A DNA stretch of 43,751 nt, from NCBI GenBank assembly GCA_012519985.1, contig JAAYPC010000045.1:1-43751 (forward strand), given 5' to 3'. The position numbers and the translations under genes are program-made. Of this stretch, positions 34,959-43,639 are shown piece by piece. The notes under the pieces were generated by a model that searched no databases, was not told the DNA's origin, and saw only the letters and a program-made list of their open reading frames with translations. This DNA comes from Fibrobacter sp. GTDB lineage: Bacteria > Fibrobacterota > Chitinivibrionia > Chitinivibrionales > Chitinispirillaceae. The number at the start of each line of letters is the position of its first letter. Position 1 is the first letter of the stretch.

Positions 34959-37229
34959 TCAGGACAACAGATCTGCATCACCAGTTGAAGATATCAACAT
35001 GGTGGTAGGCATGTCCTTTAACATCTCATCGAAACTGCTTTGAAAAGAGAAACTCTCGGATGGCTCTGGAATGTCAAAACCCAGAAAAATAATGCTCGCA
35101 TCAGATGAGTATTCTTTAAGAATGGAGGAGAAATTTTGTTGTGATACGATGATTTTGACAAAAGCTTTGATCCTGGCATTCTCAATGAGAGATTCTAGTT
35201 CAAAGCGGGTTTCATCGGCGTTACTATTGCTCCTTATCGCACGTAAAATTCTTATCTGCGAACCTGACCATTCCGGATTTATCGACAAAAGGTAAGCCAG
35301 TATCACCATAAGGGAACCATTGCGTCTGCCACGCCACCATATATCGATTCTTGGTTTCCTGCCCGCTGTTTTTTCCGGCAGACCGCCATCACGGATAAGC
35401 ACTGTGCTCATGTGAAGCTGCTTGGCTATACGTATGGAATCAAAAAACGGCTTTACTCTCTGGGGGGCCGATGACCATCCAAAAATCGCCAGATTGGGTT
35501 TTATAGGACCAATAGAGATCGATTGGAAAAAATGGATCAGTCCGTTATCAAAATCATTTGTCACTAGGACTTCTGCAAATGCCTTGATTCTGTGCAACTG
35601 AATAAACTGGTTTAAAGTGTCCAGATGATCTTTTCTGGCAATTGCGACCTTATTGAGATCTCCCAATATCAAATTCACTAAAATCACTATTCCTCTTCCA
35701 CTTCCAAGCCAGTCTGCACATTTAACCAGAGTAAGACGGCGTGATGGATTGCCCGAAAGAACCACTATGGTAGGGCGCCAGTTTTTTGGGTGAAGCGGCA
35801 GACTGGACAAGGTTAGCAGATTATTTCGTACCTGGGTATAATAAAAGCCCCTGCGTGCATCACCAAATGAAGCCTCCATAATGTTTTTCCGGACATAAGT
35901 AAACAACAATCCAATGAAAATGACTGCAATGAAAGCAGCCAGCGCATCTATCAGAAATGAAACCGCCAAAGAGGCGATTGCCCCTGTTAGAGCTGGAAGC
36001 CAATGGAAGTATTTAAAGCGGGGCCTGAACGAGGGATTGCGGCTGAATGTCTCTACAAATGCTGCCAGATTTATTATTCCATATGCCCATAAAAAAAGCA
36101 TGGTCACCATTGAGGCAACTGTATTGAGTGCCACTCCTGAACCGTTGTTATCTGCAGAGATAACAATCACAAGACTGATAATAAAACTCAGAACCAAGGC
36201 ACGTCTTGGCTCGCCGCTTTTTGATAGTTTGGAAAAGAAATTGGCAGGTTTAAGAAGCCGATCTTTTCCCAGCGACTGCAGTACACGAGGCGCACCCAGA
36301 AATGAACCAATTGCACTGGAGAGTGTGGCACTGAAAACCCCAATTACTACTAAAAACCCGGTATAAAATGGTGAAACCGCAATCAGACTGTGGAATGGGG
36401 TATTTATTAGCTGTTCTCGTTCTATGGCTCCCGCACAGAGGACAAATTGTGCTATGTAAATCAAACCAGCTACTATGATCGAACTCATGGTCCCAATGGG
36501 GATCGAACGGCTTGGGTTTTTAAGATCGCCAGACATGTTTACCCCTGCCAGAAAACCGGTAGCAGCAGGAAAATAAATGGCAAAAAGTGTCCAGAATGAG
36601 TAGGTTTGATCATATCTGGGCGCTTTATTACTCTGCAAAATTTCCGGATTGAATTTGAGAAGCGCACCCAGAAGAAAAACAAATATGGATAAACCCAGTA
36701 AGGTCATAATTACATATTGAGCCTTTATTGCCCAGTCTGTCCCTTTAAAGGTAAGTATAAAAAGAGCAACGAGAGTAATGATCGATATATGCAGAAAATA
36801 TGGCTGTAATACCGGAAAGATCCTTATCAGTGACTCCGAAAAACCGATTACATAAAAAGGGATGGCCAGGGTTTGAGCAAGAAAGAGAGTTAACCCTATA
36901 GTTGCCCCAAATTCAGGGCCTAATGTGCGTGAAATAAGATAGTAGGCTCCACCTCCTTTTACATCGATGTTGGTGGCAATAGCGGAGATAGACAGACCGG
37001 TTGTGATGGTTATTGTCTTTGCCAGCCCAAGAATAATCAGTGCACCCCATAGTCCCGAATAGCCAAGCACAAAATTGGCTCTCATAAACAATATGACACC
37101 CAGAATACTCAGAATAGAAGGGGTAAAAACACCGGTAAAAGTAGAGAATTTTGGGGGGGTTGTTTCTTCTTGCTCCTGCTTGATTCCAACTTTTTTGGAT
37201 GAGATTCGATCTTTTAACAAGGATTTCAT
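34959..37229 (-). CDS. SLC12-type cation-chloride cotransporter-like permease
   Basis: 756 residues. About twelve membrane segments in residues 30-470 start with GVFTPSILSILGVILFMRAN, the hallmark of SLC12 members, followed by ISAIATNIDVKGGGAYYLISR. The cytoplasmic C-terminal part keeps eukaryote-like blocks: RPTIVVLSGNPSRR, IDIWWRGRRNGSLMVILAYLL and IRILRAI, and a PTTMLISSTGDADLL end. Such proteins move Na/K/Cl ions together; bacterial members are less studied and some are amino-acid-permease-like. It is a single gene with a weak Shine-Dalgarno sequence. Confidence 0.88.
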   Translation of the reverse strand: MKSLLKDRISSKKVGIKQEQEETTPPKFSTFTGVFTPSILSILGVILFMRANFVLGYSGLWGALIILGLAKTITITTGLSISAIATNIDVKGGGAYYLISRTLGPEFGATIGLTLFLAQTLAIPFYVIGFSESLIRIFPVLQPYFLHISIITLVALFILTFKGTDWAIKAQYVIMTLLGLSIFVFLLGALLKFNPEILQSNKAPRYDQTYSFWTLFAIYFPAATGFLAGVNMSGDLKNPSRSIPIGTMSSIIVAGLIYIAQFVLCAGAIEREQLINTPFHSLIAVSPFYTGFLVVIGVFSATLSSAIGSFLGAPRVLQSLGKDRLLKPANFFSKLSKSGEPRRALVLSFIISLVIVISADNNGSGVALNTVASMVTMLFLWAYGIINLAAFVETFSRNPSFRPRFKYFHWLPALTGAIASLAVSFLIDALAAFIAVIFIGLLFTYVRKNIMEASFGDARRGFYYTQVRNNLLTLSSLPLHPKNWRPTIVVLSGNPSRRLTLVKCADWLGSGRGIVILVNLILGDLNKVAIARKDHLDTLNQFIQLHRIKAFAEVLVTNDFDNGLIHFFQSISIGPIKPNLAIFGWSSAPQRVKPFFDSIRIAKQLHMSTVLIRDGGLPEKTAGRKPRIDIWWRGRRNGSLMVILAYLLSINPEWSGSQIRILRAIRSNSNADETRFELESLIENARIKAFVKIIVSQQNFSSILKEYSSDASIIFLGFDIPEPSESFSFQSSFDEMLKDMPTTMLISSTGDADLLS

Positions 37230-37316
37230 ATCTGAAAGATACCTTTTTATGCCAGCAGTGGAAAGTCAAACTTAGGATGCCCAGAGAATAAGAAAAAGAG
37301 CAGAATATTTAAGATT

Positions 37317-38543
37317 TCAGTAATTACTCACGATTTCTTCCCCATCAATTATTACTGCTATGATTTCAGGATCTGCCATAAGAAGCTCCTCCAGAGGATC
37401 TCCCGTAGAGTCGTACGCGAATCTCACAGCAATGATATCTGCCAGTTTCCCCTCACGCAGAGATCCTATCTGCTGCTCCATTCTCAAGGCTTTGGCAGGA
37501 TTAATTGTTACCCATTTCAGCATCTCTGATGCACTAATGTGAGGGTATGCTTTTTTTAACCAGAACAATTCATCAAACAGGCTCATAAATCCAGGAGCCG
37601 CAATTCCTTCGGTGCCAAGACAGATAAGAACATTTCTATTTCTGGCAACATCCAGTGGAAAACCCTTGTGTCCCAACTCCTGTGTGTAGCTATGGCAAAT
37701 AACCACCGGTGCGTTTTTTCTGGCCAGATATTCCAGTTCACTGCCATTCACATAATTACAATGAATACAGATTCCACCATCAGGAATCAGATCATTTTGC
37801 AATGCATAGTCCATCGAACCCATGGAAGCATCACTGTATGGCCATGGCTGTTTGCGGGTGAGCTGAAAATAGAGATCTCCTCTCTTCTCAGAAAATGCCT
37901 GCAGCTCTTCTGCACTTTCGGCTATATGAGAAGTCCATAGAAGATCGTTTTCTGCAATAAACGAGAGAAGTCTCTGATGTGCAGTTTTCGATAAGGAATA
38001 GATTCCATGCGGTCCTATCCCTGTTTTAATCTTTGATGTGGCTGGTGGAAGAGAATTAATAGTTTTTTCGAGAATTTCGGATTCCTGTGTCGGATCATCA
38101 ATATTGATTTCAGTTATTACAAAAGAACGAATTGCCTCACTCTTCAAAATGTCATAAGAATAACCCAGGCGGGAATTATCAACCACAGTGGTTATCCCTC
38201 CAGCCAAAAGTTCCCGTATTTTTAGTTTAATTGAGGTTTTTACTGCATCCGGTGATGCCTGGCGGGTTCTGGCACGGTTTTTTATATCCCAAGTAGTAAA
38301 TGTCTCGTCCGGATCTTTCTGGACACCACGTAAAACACTTTCCTCAAGATGGGTATGCATGTTTATGAAACCTGGGAGAATAAGGGAGTCTCCAAGATTC
38401 ACTATCCGGTCCTTTTGCCCTCTTCGAACTTTGCTTCTGGGTCCCACTGCGCTTATCTGGTTTTCTGAAACGGAAATAGCACCGTTAAGAAGCAATTCAC
38501 CAGAATCCAGTAGTATCCATTTGGCGAAATAGATGGTTTCCAT
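37317..38543 (-). CDS. Amidohydrolase (chlorohydrolase/deaminase type) with altered active-site Asp
   Basis: 408 residues of the metal-dependent amidohydrolase group that includes MtaD/SsnA and aminodeoxyfutalosine deaminases. Metal ligands HTH (His63, His65), His206 in SHIAES and His261 in IHCNYV are present. The position that normally reads GTDS or GTDG is GTEG, with Glu312 in place of the catalytic/metal Asp, and the preceding block is VICHSYTQELGHKGFPLD. A nucleoside-like purine is the usual substrate. The Asp to Glu change could lower or alter activity. It is a single gene, divergent from yajC. Confidence 0.82.
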   Translation of the reverse strand: METIYFAKWILLDSGELLLNGAISVSENQISAVGPRSKVRRGQKDRIVNLGDSLILPGFINMHTHLEESVLRGVQKDPDETFTTWDIKNRARTRQASPDAVKTSIKLKIRELLAGGITTVVDNSRLGYSYDILKSEAIRSFVITEINIDDPTQESEILEKTINSLPPATSKIKTGIGPHGIYSLSKTAHQRLLSFIAENDLLWTSHIAESAEELQAFSEKRGDLYFQLTRKQPWPYSDASMGSMDYALQNDLIPDGGICIHCNYVNGSELEYLARKNAPVVICHSYTQELGHKGFPLDVARNRNVLICLGTEGIAAPGFMSLFDELFWLKKAYPHISASEMLKWVTINPAKALRMEQQIGSLREGKLADIIAVRFAYDSTGDPLEELLMADPEIIAVIIDGEEIVSNY

Positions 38544-38654
38544 AAAGAACTAAAATATATTCAGGGATTATTCTTTGAACCAGACAGTCATGAACCGATT
38601 AAAAAAGAGGGCAATTCTCTAAATTTTCAGCTTTGAATAAATTGAGTACTCTGG

Positions 38655-38683
38655 TTGACTTCATTATCTACTGCACTTATTTT
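38655..38683 (+). promoter_or_regulatory. Candidate sigma-70 promoter of the yajC operon
   Basis: TTGACT at 38655-38660 and TATTTT at 38678-38683 have 17-bp spacing and lie 41 bp before the yajC ATG. Confidence 0.45.
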
Positions 38684-38723
38684 TAGCCATTATCTTAATA
38701 CAATTTATCCGGAAAGGATCAAT

Positions 38724-39116
38724 ATGAAATTTAATCTTATTATTGCTATCGCAGCCTTCCACCTGGCAAATGCGGTCTCTGTTTTCAGCCAGCAAACTCA
38801 ACAAACTGCCCCAAGTGGTGGTTTTACAAGCCTTCTTCCCATGCTTGCTTTCATGTTCATAATCATCTACTTCTTTATGATTCGTCCGGAACAGAAAAAA
38901 CAGAAAGAACGGATGGAAATGTTGAAAAACATTAAAAAGGGTGATAAGGTATTAACTGCTGCTGGTATCTTAGGCGTTGTTGGAAATATCAAAGAGAATA
39001 CTGTAATGGTAAAAATCGGTGAAAATTCGGTAGTCGAATTTACCAAATCGGCCATTACATCCGTAATAAATGAGAAAGAGAAAACTGTTGATAAATCTGA
39101 CAAGGAGAAAAAATAG
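38724..39116 (+). CDS. yajC: Preprotein translocase subunit YajC
   Basis: 130 residues from the ATG at 38724, chosen over an upstream frame start at 38655 because that one overlaps the promoter and GGAAAGG stands before 38724. A cleavable or non-cleaved N-terminal hydrophobic stretch, then the YajC membrane segment (LLPMLAFMFIIIYFFMIRPEQKKQKER) and the cytosolic GDKVLTAAGILGVVGNIKE domain. It associates with SecDF-YidC at the inner membrane. It starts a four-gene run; def follows 3 bases after its stop. Confidence 0.95.
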   Translation: MKFNLIIAIAAFHLANAVSVFSQQTQQTAPSGGFTSLLPMLAFMFIIIYFFMIRPEQKKQKERMEMLKNIKKGDKVLTAAGILGVVGNIKENTVMVKIGENSVVEFTKSAITSVINEKEKTVDKSDKEKK

Positions 39117-39118
39117 TA

Positions 39119-39640
39119 GTGCTTGAAGTTCGATTATATGGTGATCCGGTTCTACGCAAAATCGCAGAACCAATAGATAAATTTGATGATGTTTTACATA
39201 AATTGATCGAGGACATGACCGAAACCCTTAGAGCTGAGGATGGAGTCGGGTTGGCTGCTCCTCAGGTAGGTGAATCGGTTCGACTGGTTCTGATAGATGT
39301 AACCGGTGGAGAGAAGGATCCCATTGTATTTATCAACCCTGTCATTTTCGATCCTTCTGAGCAGAAAGAGAGTGGTGATGAGGGCTGTCTGAGTCTGCCG
39401 GGTATTACTCTTTCTGTAAATCGTCATGTCAGAGTCAGTGTGAGAGCCCAGAATGCAGAAGGCAAAGAATTTGTTATTGAGAATGCAGAAGGCCTTCTGG
39501 CCATAGCTCTTCAGCATGAGATCGATCATCTAAACGGATTGATGATAGTTGATCATGTTTCGGCTTTGCAAAAAACCATGCTCAGCAACAAACTGAAAAA
39601 ACTGAAAAATCCCTCTCGTGACAAATCTCAGACTTCATAA
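39119..39640 (+). CDS. def: Peptide deformylase
   Basis: 173 residues from GTG at 39119. It removes the formyl group from N-terminal methionine of new proteins, using a bound Fe2+ or Zn2+. All three motifs are present: GVGLAAPQVG, EGCLSLPG (metal Cys) and QHEIDHLNG (metal His residues and catalytic Glu). AAGGAG lies in the end of yajC. It overlaps the SpoIID-like gene by 23 bp. Confidence 0.97.
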   Translation: MLEVRLYGDPVLRKIAEPIDKFDDVLHKLIEDMTETLRAEDGVGLAAPQVGESVRLVLIDVTGGEKDPIVFINPVIFDPSEQKESGDEGCLSLPGITLSVNRHVRVSVRAQNAEGKEFVIENAEGLLAIALQHEIDHLNGLMIVDHVSALQKTMLSNKLKKLKNPSRDKSQTS

Positions 39641-41093
39641 AATCGCTTTCATAGCAGCTTTTTTCTGCTTTCTTTATCGGTGTACCCCAAATCTGCGACT
39701 CATTAAGTATAACCCGCCAAAAAGCTCTTCCACTGTCTCAGTCTCTGAATCTAAAACCGAAACTGTTGTAGATACTCAGACAACAACAGCAGAAACCGAA
39801 GCAGTGGACAGCTTGTCTTCTTTTGATACAAGCGCAACTGTTGAAATCAATTTCAGTTCTGCATTTGATTCAACTATCGATACCACCTCTTTTGCCACAG
39901 TTGCCAGCGACTCATCATTGGAGCTGAAATGGTATCCACCACACAAAATTGTCAAAAGAAGAGTGCGAATCGCTCTGGAAAGGAATACTTCCGAAGCATC
40001 CTTCTCCACCAGTAAGAAAATTTTCCTGAAAACATCCACTAAAAATATTGGAATCACTGCCCAAAAATTTTCTGTGCGATGCTCAAAGGATGGAAGGTTT
40101 TTTTTTAGCGGTTCCAAGGGGGTAAGAGAAATATCATGTCCATGTACACTTTTAACCTCTGGTACCGAAGACCTTATTATGTTCAATCAAGTCCTGTACA
40201 GAGGAAATCTGGTTCTGTTAAGCGAGCAAAAAGGTACATTCTCTGTTATTAATCATATCGATGTCGAACAATATCTGAGAGGCGTTGTCCCACTGGAGAT
40301 TGGAAAACGTCCTGAAAGCCTTATTGAAGCCCTCAAGGCACAAGCGGTAGCTGCAAGAACCTACACCTATAAACGCATGCTGGAACGCAAAAATGCCCCC
40401 TTTGACATGACCGCAACAGTCCAGGATCAGGTCTATGGAGGTGCAGATCCTGAATACCGAGAATCCGATCTTGCTATCAAAATGACCGAGGATCTGATAA
40501 TGGTTTATAAGGACAGCCTTATTAATGCCTATTATCACTCCACCTGTGGCGGTAAAACAGCAAATATTGAAGATGTCTGGGAAAAGCCATACTGCAGCTA
40601 TTTACGATCAGTAAGCGACCTGAATTCATCCGGGCAACCTTACTGCCAAATCTCTCCCAGGTTCCACTGGCAGGAGAAATGGACAAGCGCTATTTTCTTT
40701 GATCAGATCCGTAATAATCTATCAAAAGCATTTCCTGAGAAAGTTCGTCAGGGTTCCATTAAAGAGATATCTGTAAAAGAATCTTTCTCCTGTGGTAGAG
40801 TTAAACGGTGCGTTTTTTCAGGAAATAACTGGACTGTAGATATGGGTGGAGATCGATTACGCTTTATTATCAGACGTGATACTCCGGATAAATCCATCTT
40901 GCGAAGTGCTAATTTTAAAATAGTCTCTCTGGGTTCCAAAGAAGTGCTGATAAGTGGAACCGGATATGGCCATGGCGTGGGGATGTGCCAGATGGGGGCC
41001 ATTGGCAGAGCCGCTGCCAACCAGTCATTTGAAGAAATATTGAAAGCTTACTATACCGGTGTAGTTATCTGTGCCGCAACAGAACAGGGTTGA
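39618..41093 (+). CDS. SpoIID/LytB-domain lipoprotein
   Basis: 491 residues from a GTG inside the def end. The N-terminus has a hydrophobic stretch ending LYRC, a possible lipobox. A Ser/Thr-rich linker (about 35-95) precedes the SpoIID domain: INHIDVEQYLRGVVPLEIGKR, ALKAQAVAARTYTYKRM, TVQDQVYGG, YHSTCGGKTANIEDVW, and the C-terminal GTGYGHGVGMCQMGA. SpoIID domains are lytic transglycosylases acting on stem-less peptidoglycan in sporulators; in non-sporulators they are thought to remodel septal wall. Overlap with def and 4-bp overlap with the next gene (ATGA) suggest a coupled operon. Confidence 0.92.
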   Translation: MTNLRLHKIAFIAAFFCFLYRCTPNLRLIKYNPPKSSSTVSVSESKTETVVDTQTTTAETEAVDSLSSFDTSATVEINFSSAFDSTIDTTSFATVASDSSLELKWYPPHKIVKRRVRIALERNTSEASFSTSKKIFLKTSTKNIGITAQKFSVRCSKDGRFFFSGSKGVREISCPCTLLTSGTEDLIMFNQVLYRGNLVLLSEQKGTFSVINHIDVEQYLRGVVPLEIGKRPESLIEALKAQAVAARTYTYKRMLERKNAPFDMTATVQDQVYGGADPEYRESDLAIKMTEDLIMVYKDSLINAYYHSTCGGKTANIEDVWEKPYCSYLRSVSDLNSSGQPYCQISPRFHWQEKWTSAIFFDQIRNNLSKAFPEKVRQGSIKEISVKESFSCGRVKRCVFSGNNWTVDMGGDRLRFIIRRDTPDKSILRSANFKIVSLGSKEVLISGTGYGHGVGMCQMGAIGRAAANQSFEEILKAYYTGVVICAATEQG

Positions 41094-42322
41094 AAATGAG
41101 ATTCATCGCTGATTTACACATTCATTCAAGATATTCACTGGCTACCAGTTCTCAGTTAACACCTGAGATGCTTGATCTGTGGGGAAGAAAAAAGGGAATC
41201 GCAGTAGTTGGAACCGGTGATGCCATACATCCAAAATGGTTTGATGAACTGAAAGAGAAACTGATTCCGGCACAAAACGGACTTTTCCAGTTGAAAAAAA
41301 ATCTGATACACAATGAAGCTGCCAAATATGGCAATCCGGTTTATTTTATGCTTTGTTCGGAGATCAGTTGTATTTACAAGAAGAATGACAGAGTCAGAAA
41401 GGTGCATAATCTGGTTTATGCGCCTTCATTCTCCTCTATGGCCAGACTCCAGAAAGCCCTCAGTAAAATCGGAAATATCGCTTCAGATGGTCGACCGATT
41501 CTTGGACTTGACTCTCGGGATCTTCTCGAAATGGTACTCAGTGCCGATTCCGAAGCCGTGCTGATACCGGCTCATATATGGACGCCCTGGTTTTCGGTTT
41601 TAGGATCCAGATCCGGATTCGATTCGATAGAGGAATGTTACAGTGATCTCTCAGATCACATTTTTGCAATTGAGACAGGCTTGTCTTCCGATCCTGCAAT
41701 GAACCGACAATGCAAGATTCTTAACAGATATGCTCTTGTCAGCAATTCCGATGCGCACTCTCCGGAAAATCTGGGTCGTGAAGCTAATCTGTTCGATACC
41801 GAACTGAGTTATTCTTCGATAATGGCTGCATTGAAAAGTAAAGACAAAAGCTTCATTGGTACTGTGGAGTATTTCCCGGAGGAAGGAAAATATCATCTGG
41901 ATGGACATCGCAAATGTGATATTTGCTGGGAACCACAGCAGACAAAAAAATATAAGGGAATTTGTCCGGTGTGCGGTAAAAAAGTAACTGTCGGAGTCTT
42001 GAACCGTGTTGCTGAACTCTCGGAAAATTTTACCCAGGGCGAAATTTCCCAAAAACAGATCTGGCATTCGGTAACCCCGCTTAAAAACATACTTTCAGAG
42101 ATATTGCAAGTCGGTGTAAACAGTAAAAAAGTATCAGGATATTACGAAAACCTGTTACATAAATGCGGATCTGAATTTAACATTCTTCTGGATATTCCAC
42201 TTGATGAGTTGCGAAAGACCGATAAACTGGTAGCCGATGGAATAGAACGGCTCAGATCCGGAAAAGTAAAGATCAAAGCCGGCTATGACGGGGTTTTCGG
42301 CTCTATCAAAGTGTTTGGATAA
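41090..42322 (+). CDS. Endonuclease Q family protein (PHP domain plus zinc finger)
   Basis: 410 residues. The N-terminal PHP-type metallophosphoesterase domain starts with ADLHIHSRYSLATS (His10, His12) and continues through VVGTGDAIHPKW, LCSEISC, PAHIWTPWF and SNSDAHSPENLG, all metal-site blocks. A zinc finger follows (CDICWEPQQ..CPVCGKKV). This layout matches EndoQ, known from Thermococcales and some bacteria, which cuts 5' of deaminated bases and abasic sites in DNA. The helix-hairpin-like tail (LRSGKVKIKAGYDGVFG) agrees. It is last in the yajC operon. Confidence 0.93.
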   Translation: MKMRFIADLHIHSRYSLATSSQLTPEMLDLWGRKKGIAVVGTGDAIHPKWFDELKEKLIPAQNGLFQLKKNLIHNEAAKYGNPVYFMLCSEISCIYKKNDRVRKVHNLVYAPSFSSMARLQKALSKIGNIASDGRPILGLDSRDLLEMVLSADSEAVLIPAHIWTPWFSVLGSRSGFDSIEECYSDLSDHIFAIETGLSSDPAMNRQCKILNRYALVSNSDAHSPENLGREANLFDTELSYSSIMAALKSKDKSFIGTVEYFPEEGKYHLDGHRKCDICWEPQQTKKYKGICPVCGKKVTVGVLNRVAELSENFTQGEISQKQIWHSVTPLKNILSEILQVGVNSKKVSGYYENLLHKCGSEFNILLDIPLDELRKTDKLVADGIERLRSGKVKIKAGYDGVFGSIKVFG

Positions 42323-42611
42323 CTAACCTTCCCCAGCAGTGCCCGTTTAATTTAACAAAAGTATTCTTTACAAAATATTTTTTAAACGCGAAGCGTTTAC
42401 CTTTGCGCCCTCAGCGGGCTCTGCGTTTTGGTTCCTCTTTCTTGAATGAAGGAAGAAGAAAAATTAGAAATGATAAAGAATCAGGAATTTAATGCAAAGC
42501 TTGCAAAGCAGGCTGAGTTAAAACGCTCTGCGTTTTTTGACGAAAGAAGCTGGCTTATTAAGTTCCGTTTAACTTCTGGTAACGAACCTGCCTGCCATTC
42601 CAGTACAGCAA
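42323..42611. other. Intergenic region with small palindromes
   Basis: Holds the dyads TAAACGC/GCGTTTA (42383-42399) and AAAACGC/GCGTTTT (42520-42536, followed by two more T). The second might be a weak terminator for the upstream operon. A 58-codon frame at 42446-42622 has no ribosome-binding site and overlaps the next gene; it is not called. Confidence 0.4.
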
Positions 42612-42941
42612 TTATTTATTGATAACATCCCCTTCAACTATCAGTGTATTTACTGAAAGGACCAAAAGGAAAATCGATCTGTAATAGGTGCGCACATTTA
42701 TCAGTGAGCTCCCCTGCGGTTCTCCCTTTAACGCCTCTCTTATGGCCACGTTGTAATCTGGTTTTGACAGAGGCAGAACATTGAAGAGACTGATCGCAGT
42801 CTGTTTTCCCTGCACCGATTTTGTAGTCTTGTAATTTTTGTCCCGCAGGGGCTCTATCGATGGACTGAGCCCTGCAGGAGCATACACACATCCGGAAAGC
42901 ACCATCACCAATAATAAAAACAGCGCAAAAATGGTTTTCAT
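42612..42941 (-). CDS. TRL-like family lipoprotein
   Basis: 109 residues. Signal with lipobox VLSGC, then GLSPSIEPLRDKNYKTTKS, a GKQTAISLFNVLPLS block and NVRTYYRSIFLLVLSVNTLIVEGDVIN, the pattern of the TRL-like protein family (PF13146). Related short lipoproteins occur in many Gram-negative bacteria; function unknown. AGAGGAG lies before the ATG. It is a single gene with the pseudogene remnant on the other strand upstream. Confidence 0.82.
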   Translation of the reverse strand: MKTIFALFLLLVMVLSGCVYAPAGLSPSIEPLRDKNYKTTKSVQGKQTAISLFNVLPLSKPDYNVAIREALKGEPQGSSLINVRTYYRSIFLLVLSVNTLIVEGDVINK

Positions 42942-43061
42942 TAAAAACTCCTCTTTGTTTATCGGACATTAGGGAATTCGTTAAGGAATTCTAACAAAAG
43001 GGATTCGTCTTTTCAACAGGAAATTAATGACTGCTTCAGTTTAATTCACTCAACCCTCCTT

Positions 43062-43619
43062 ATTAAGGGAGTCCAAACAAAAAATTTTCTCAATATAGTA
43101 GGTGTAAATACATTTTTCTTCAGTGATACTCAATATGGCTGGGCAGCAGGAGAATATAGCACGCTTTTAAGCACCACAGATAGAGGGGAAACATGGACCA
43201 GTCATCCCAAATTCCAAAGCAATAAGGTACAAAAAATGCTCTTTACTGATAATGGTACCGGCTGGGCTGTTGGAGATGGCGGGATGATTCTGCGGTATCA
43301 TGATTCACTTTTGGCCAATAACATCATTCCTGACAGGAAAAACAATGGAAGGAACAGCGGTTACCGGAATGCATTTTTTACGAATGGAAGATCCGGGAGA
43401 TTTCTTGATTTCTGTCTTGATTTTTCGGGGCCGGTTAAAATGCAACTGTATGATCTTTCAGGTAAATTGTGCTACACTGCTGATTTTTACAGCCAGAAAA
43501 ACAGATGGCAGTCCCATGCACTTAAAAACCTGAGAAATAAGAATTCGGTGATAGTAGCCCTCGTCACCGATTACAAGAGCGGGAAACATATCCTTCAAAA
43601 ATCAATGATTCTTCCCTGA
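43062..43619 (+). pseudogene. 3' remnant of a Ycf48-like repeat protein with sorting domain
   Basis: In one frame the translation reads LNIVGVNTFFFSDTQYGWAA, then STTDRGETW and FTDNGTGWAVGDGGMILRY: two Ycf48/BNR-like repeats (GWA.G..G.I..T.D.G.TW). The C-terminal 90 residues (MQLYDLSGKLCY, SVIVALVTDYKSGK) resemble a Por/type IX-like sorting domain. No start codon, ribosome-binding site or signal peptide exists upstream; the first ATG in frame (43236) lies inside a repeat. This is therefore the tail of a much longer secreted protein whose 5' part is gone. Confidence 0.78.
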
Positions 43620-43639
43620 GCTGCATTAAACCTAAATCG

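Noticed and set aside
42446-42622. 58-codon plus-strand ORF beginning MKEEEKLEMIKN
   Set aside because: No ribosome-binding site, overlaps the end of the TRL-like gene on the other strand, and no recognisable family.
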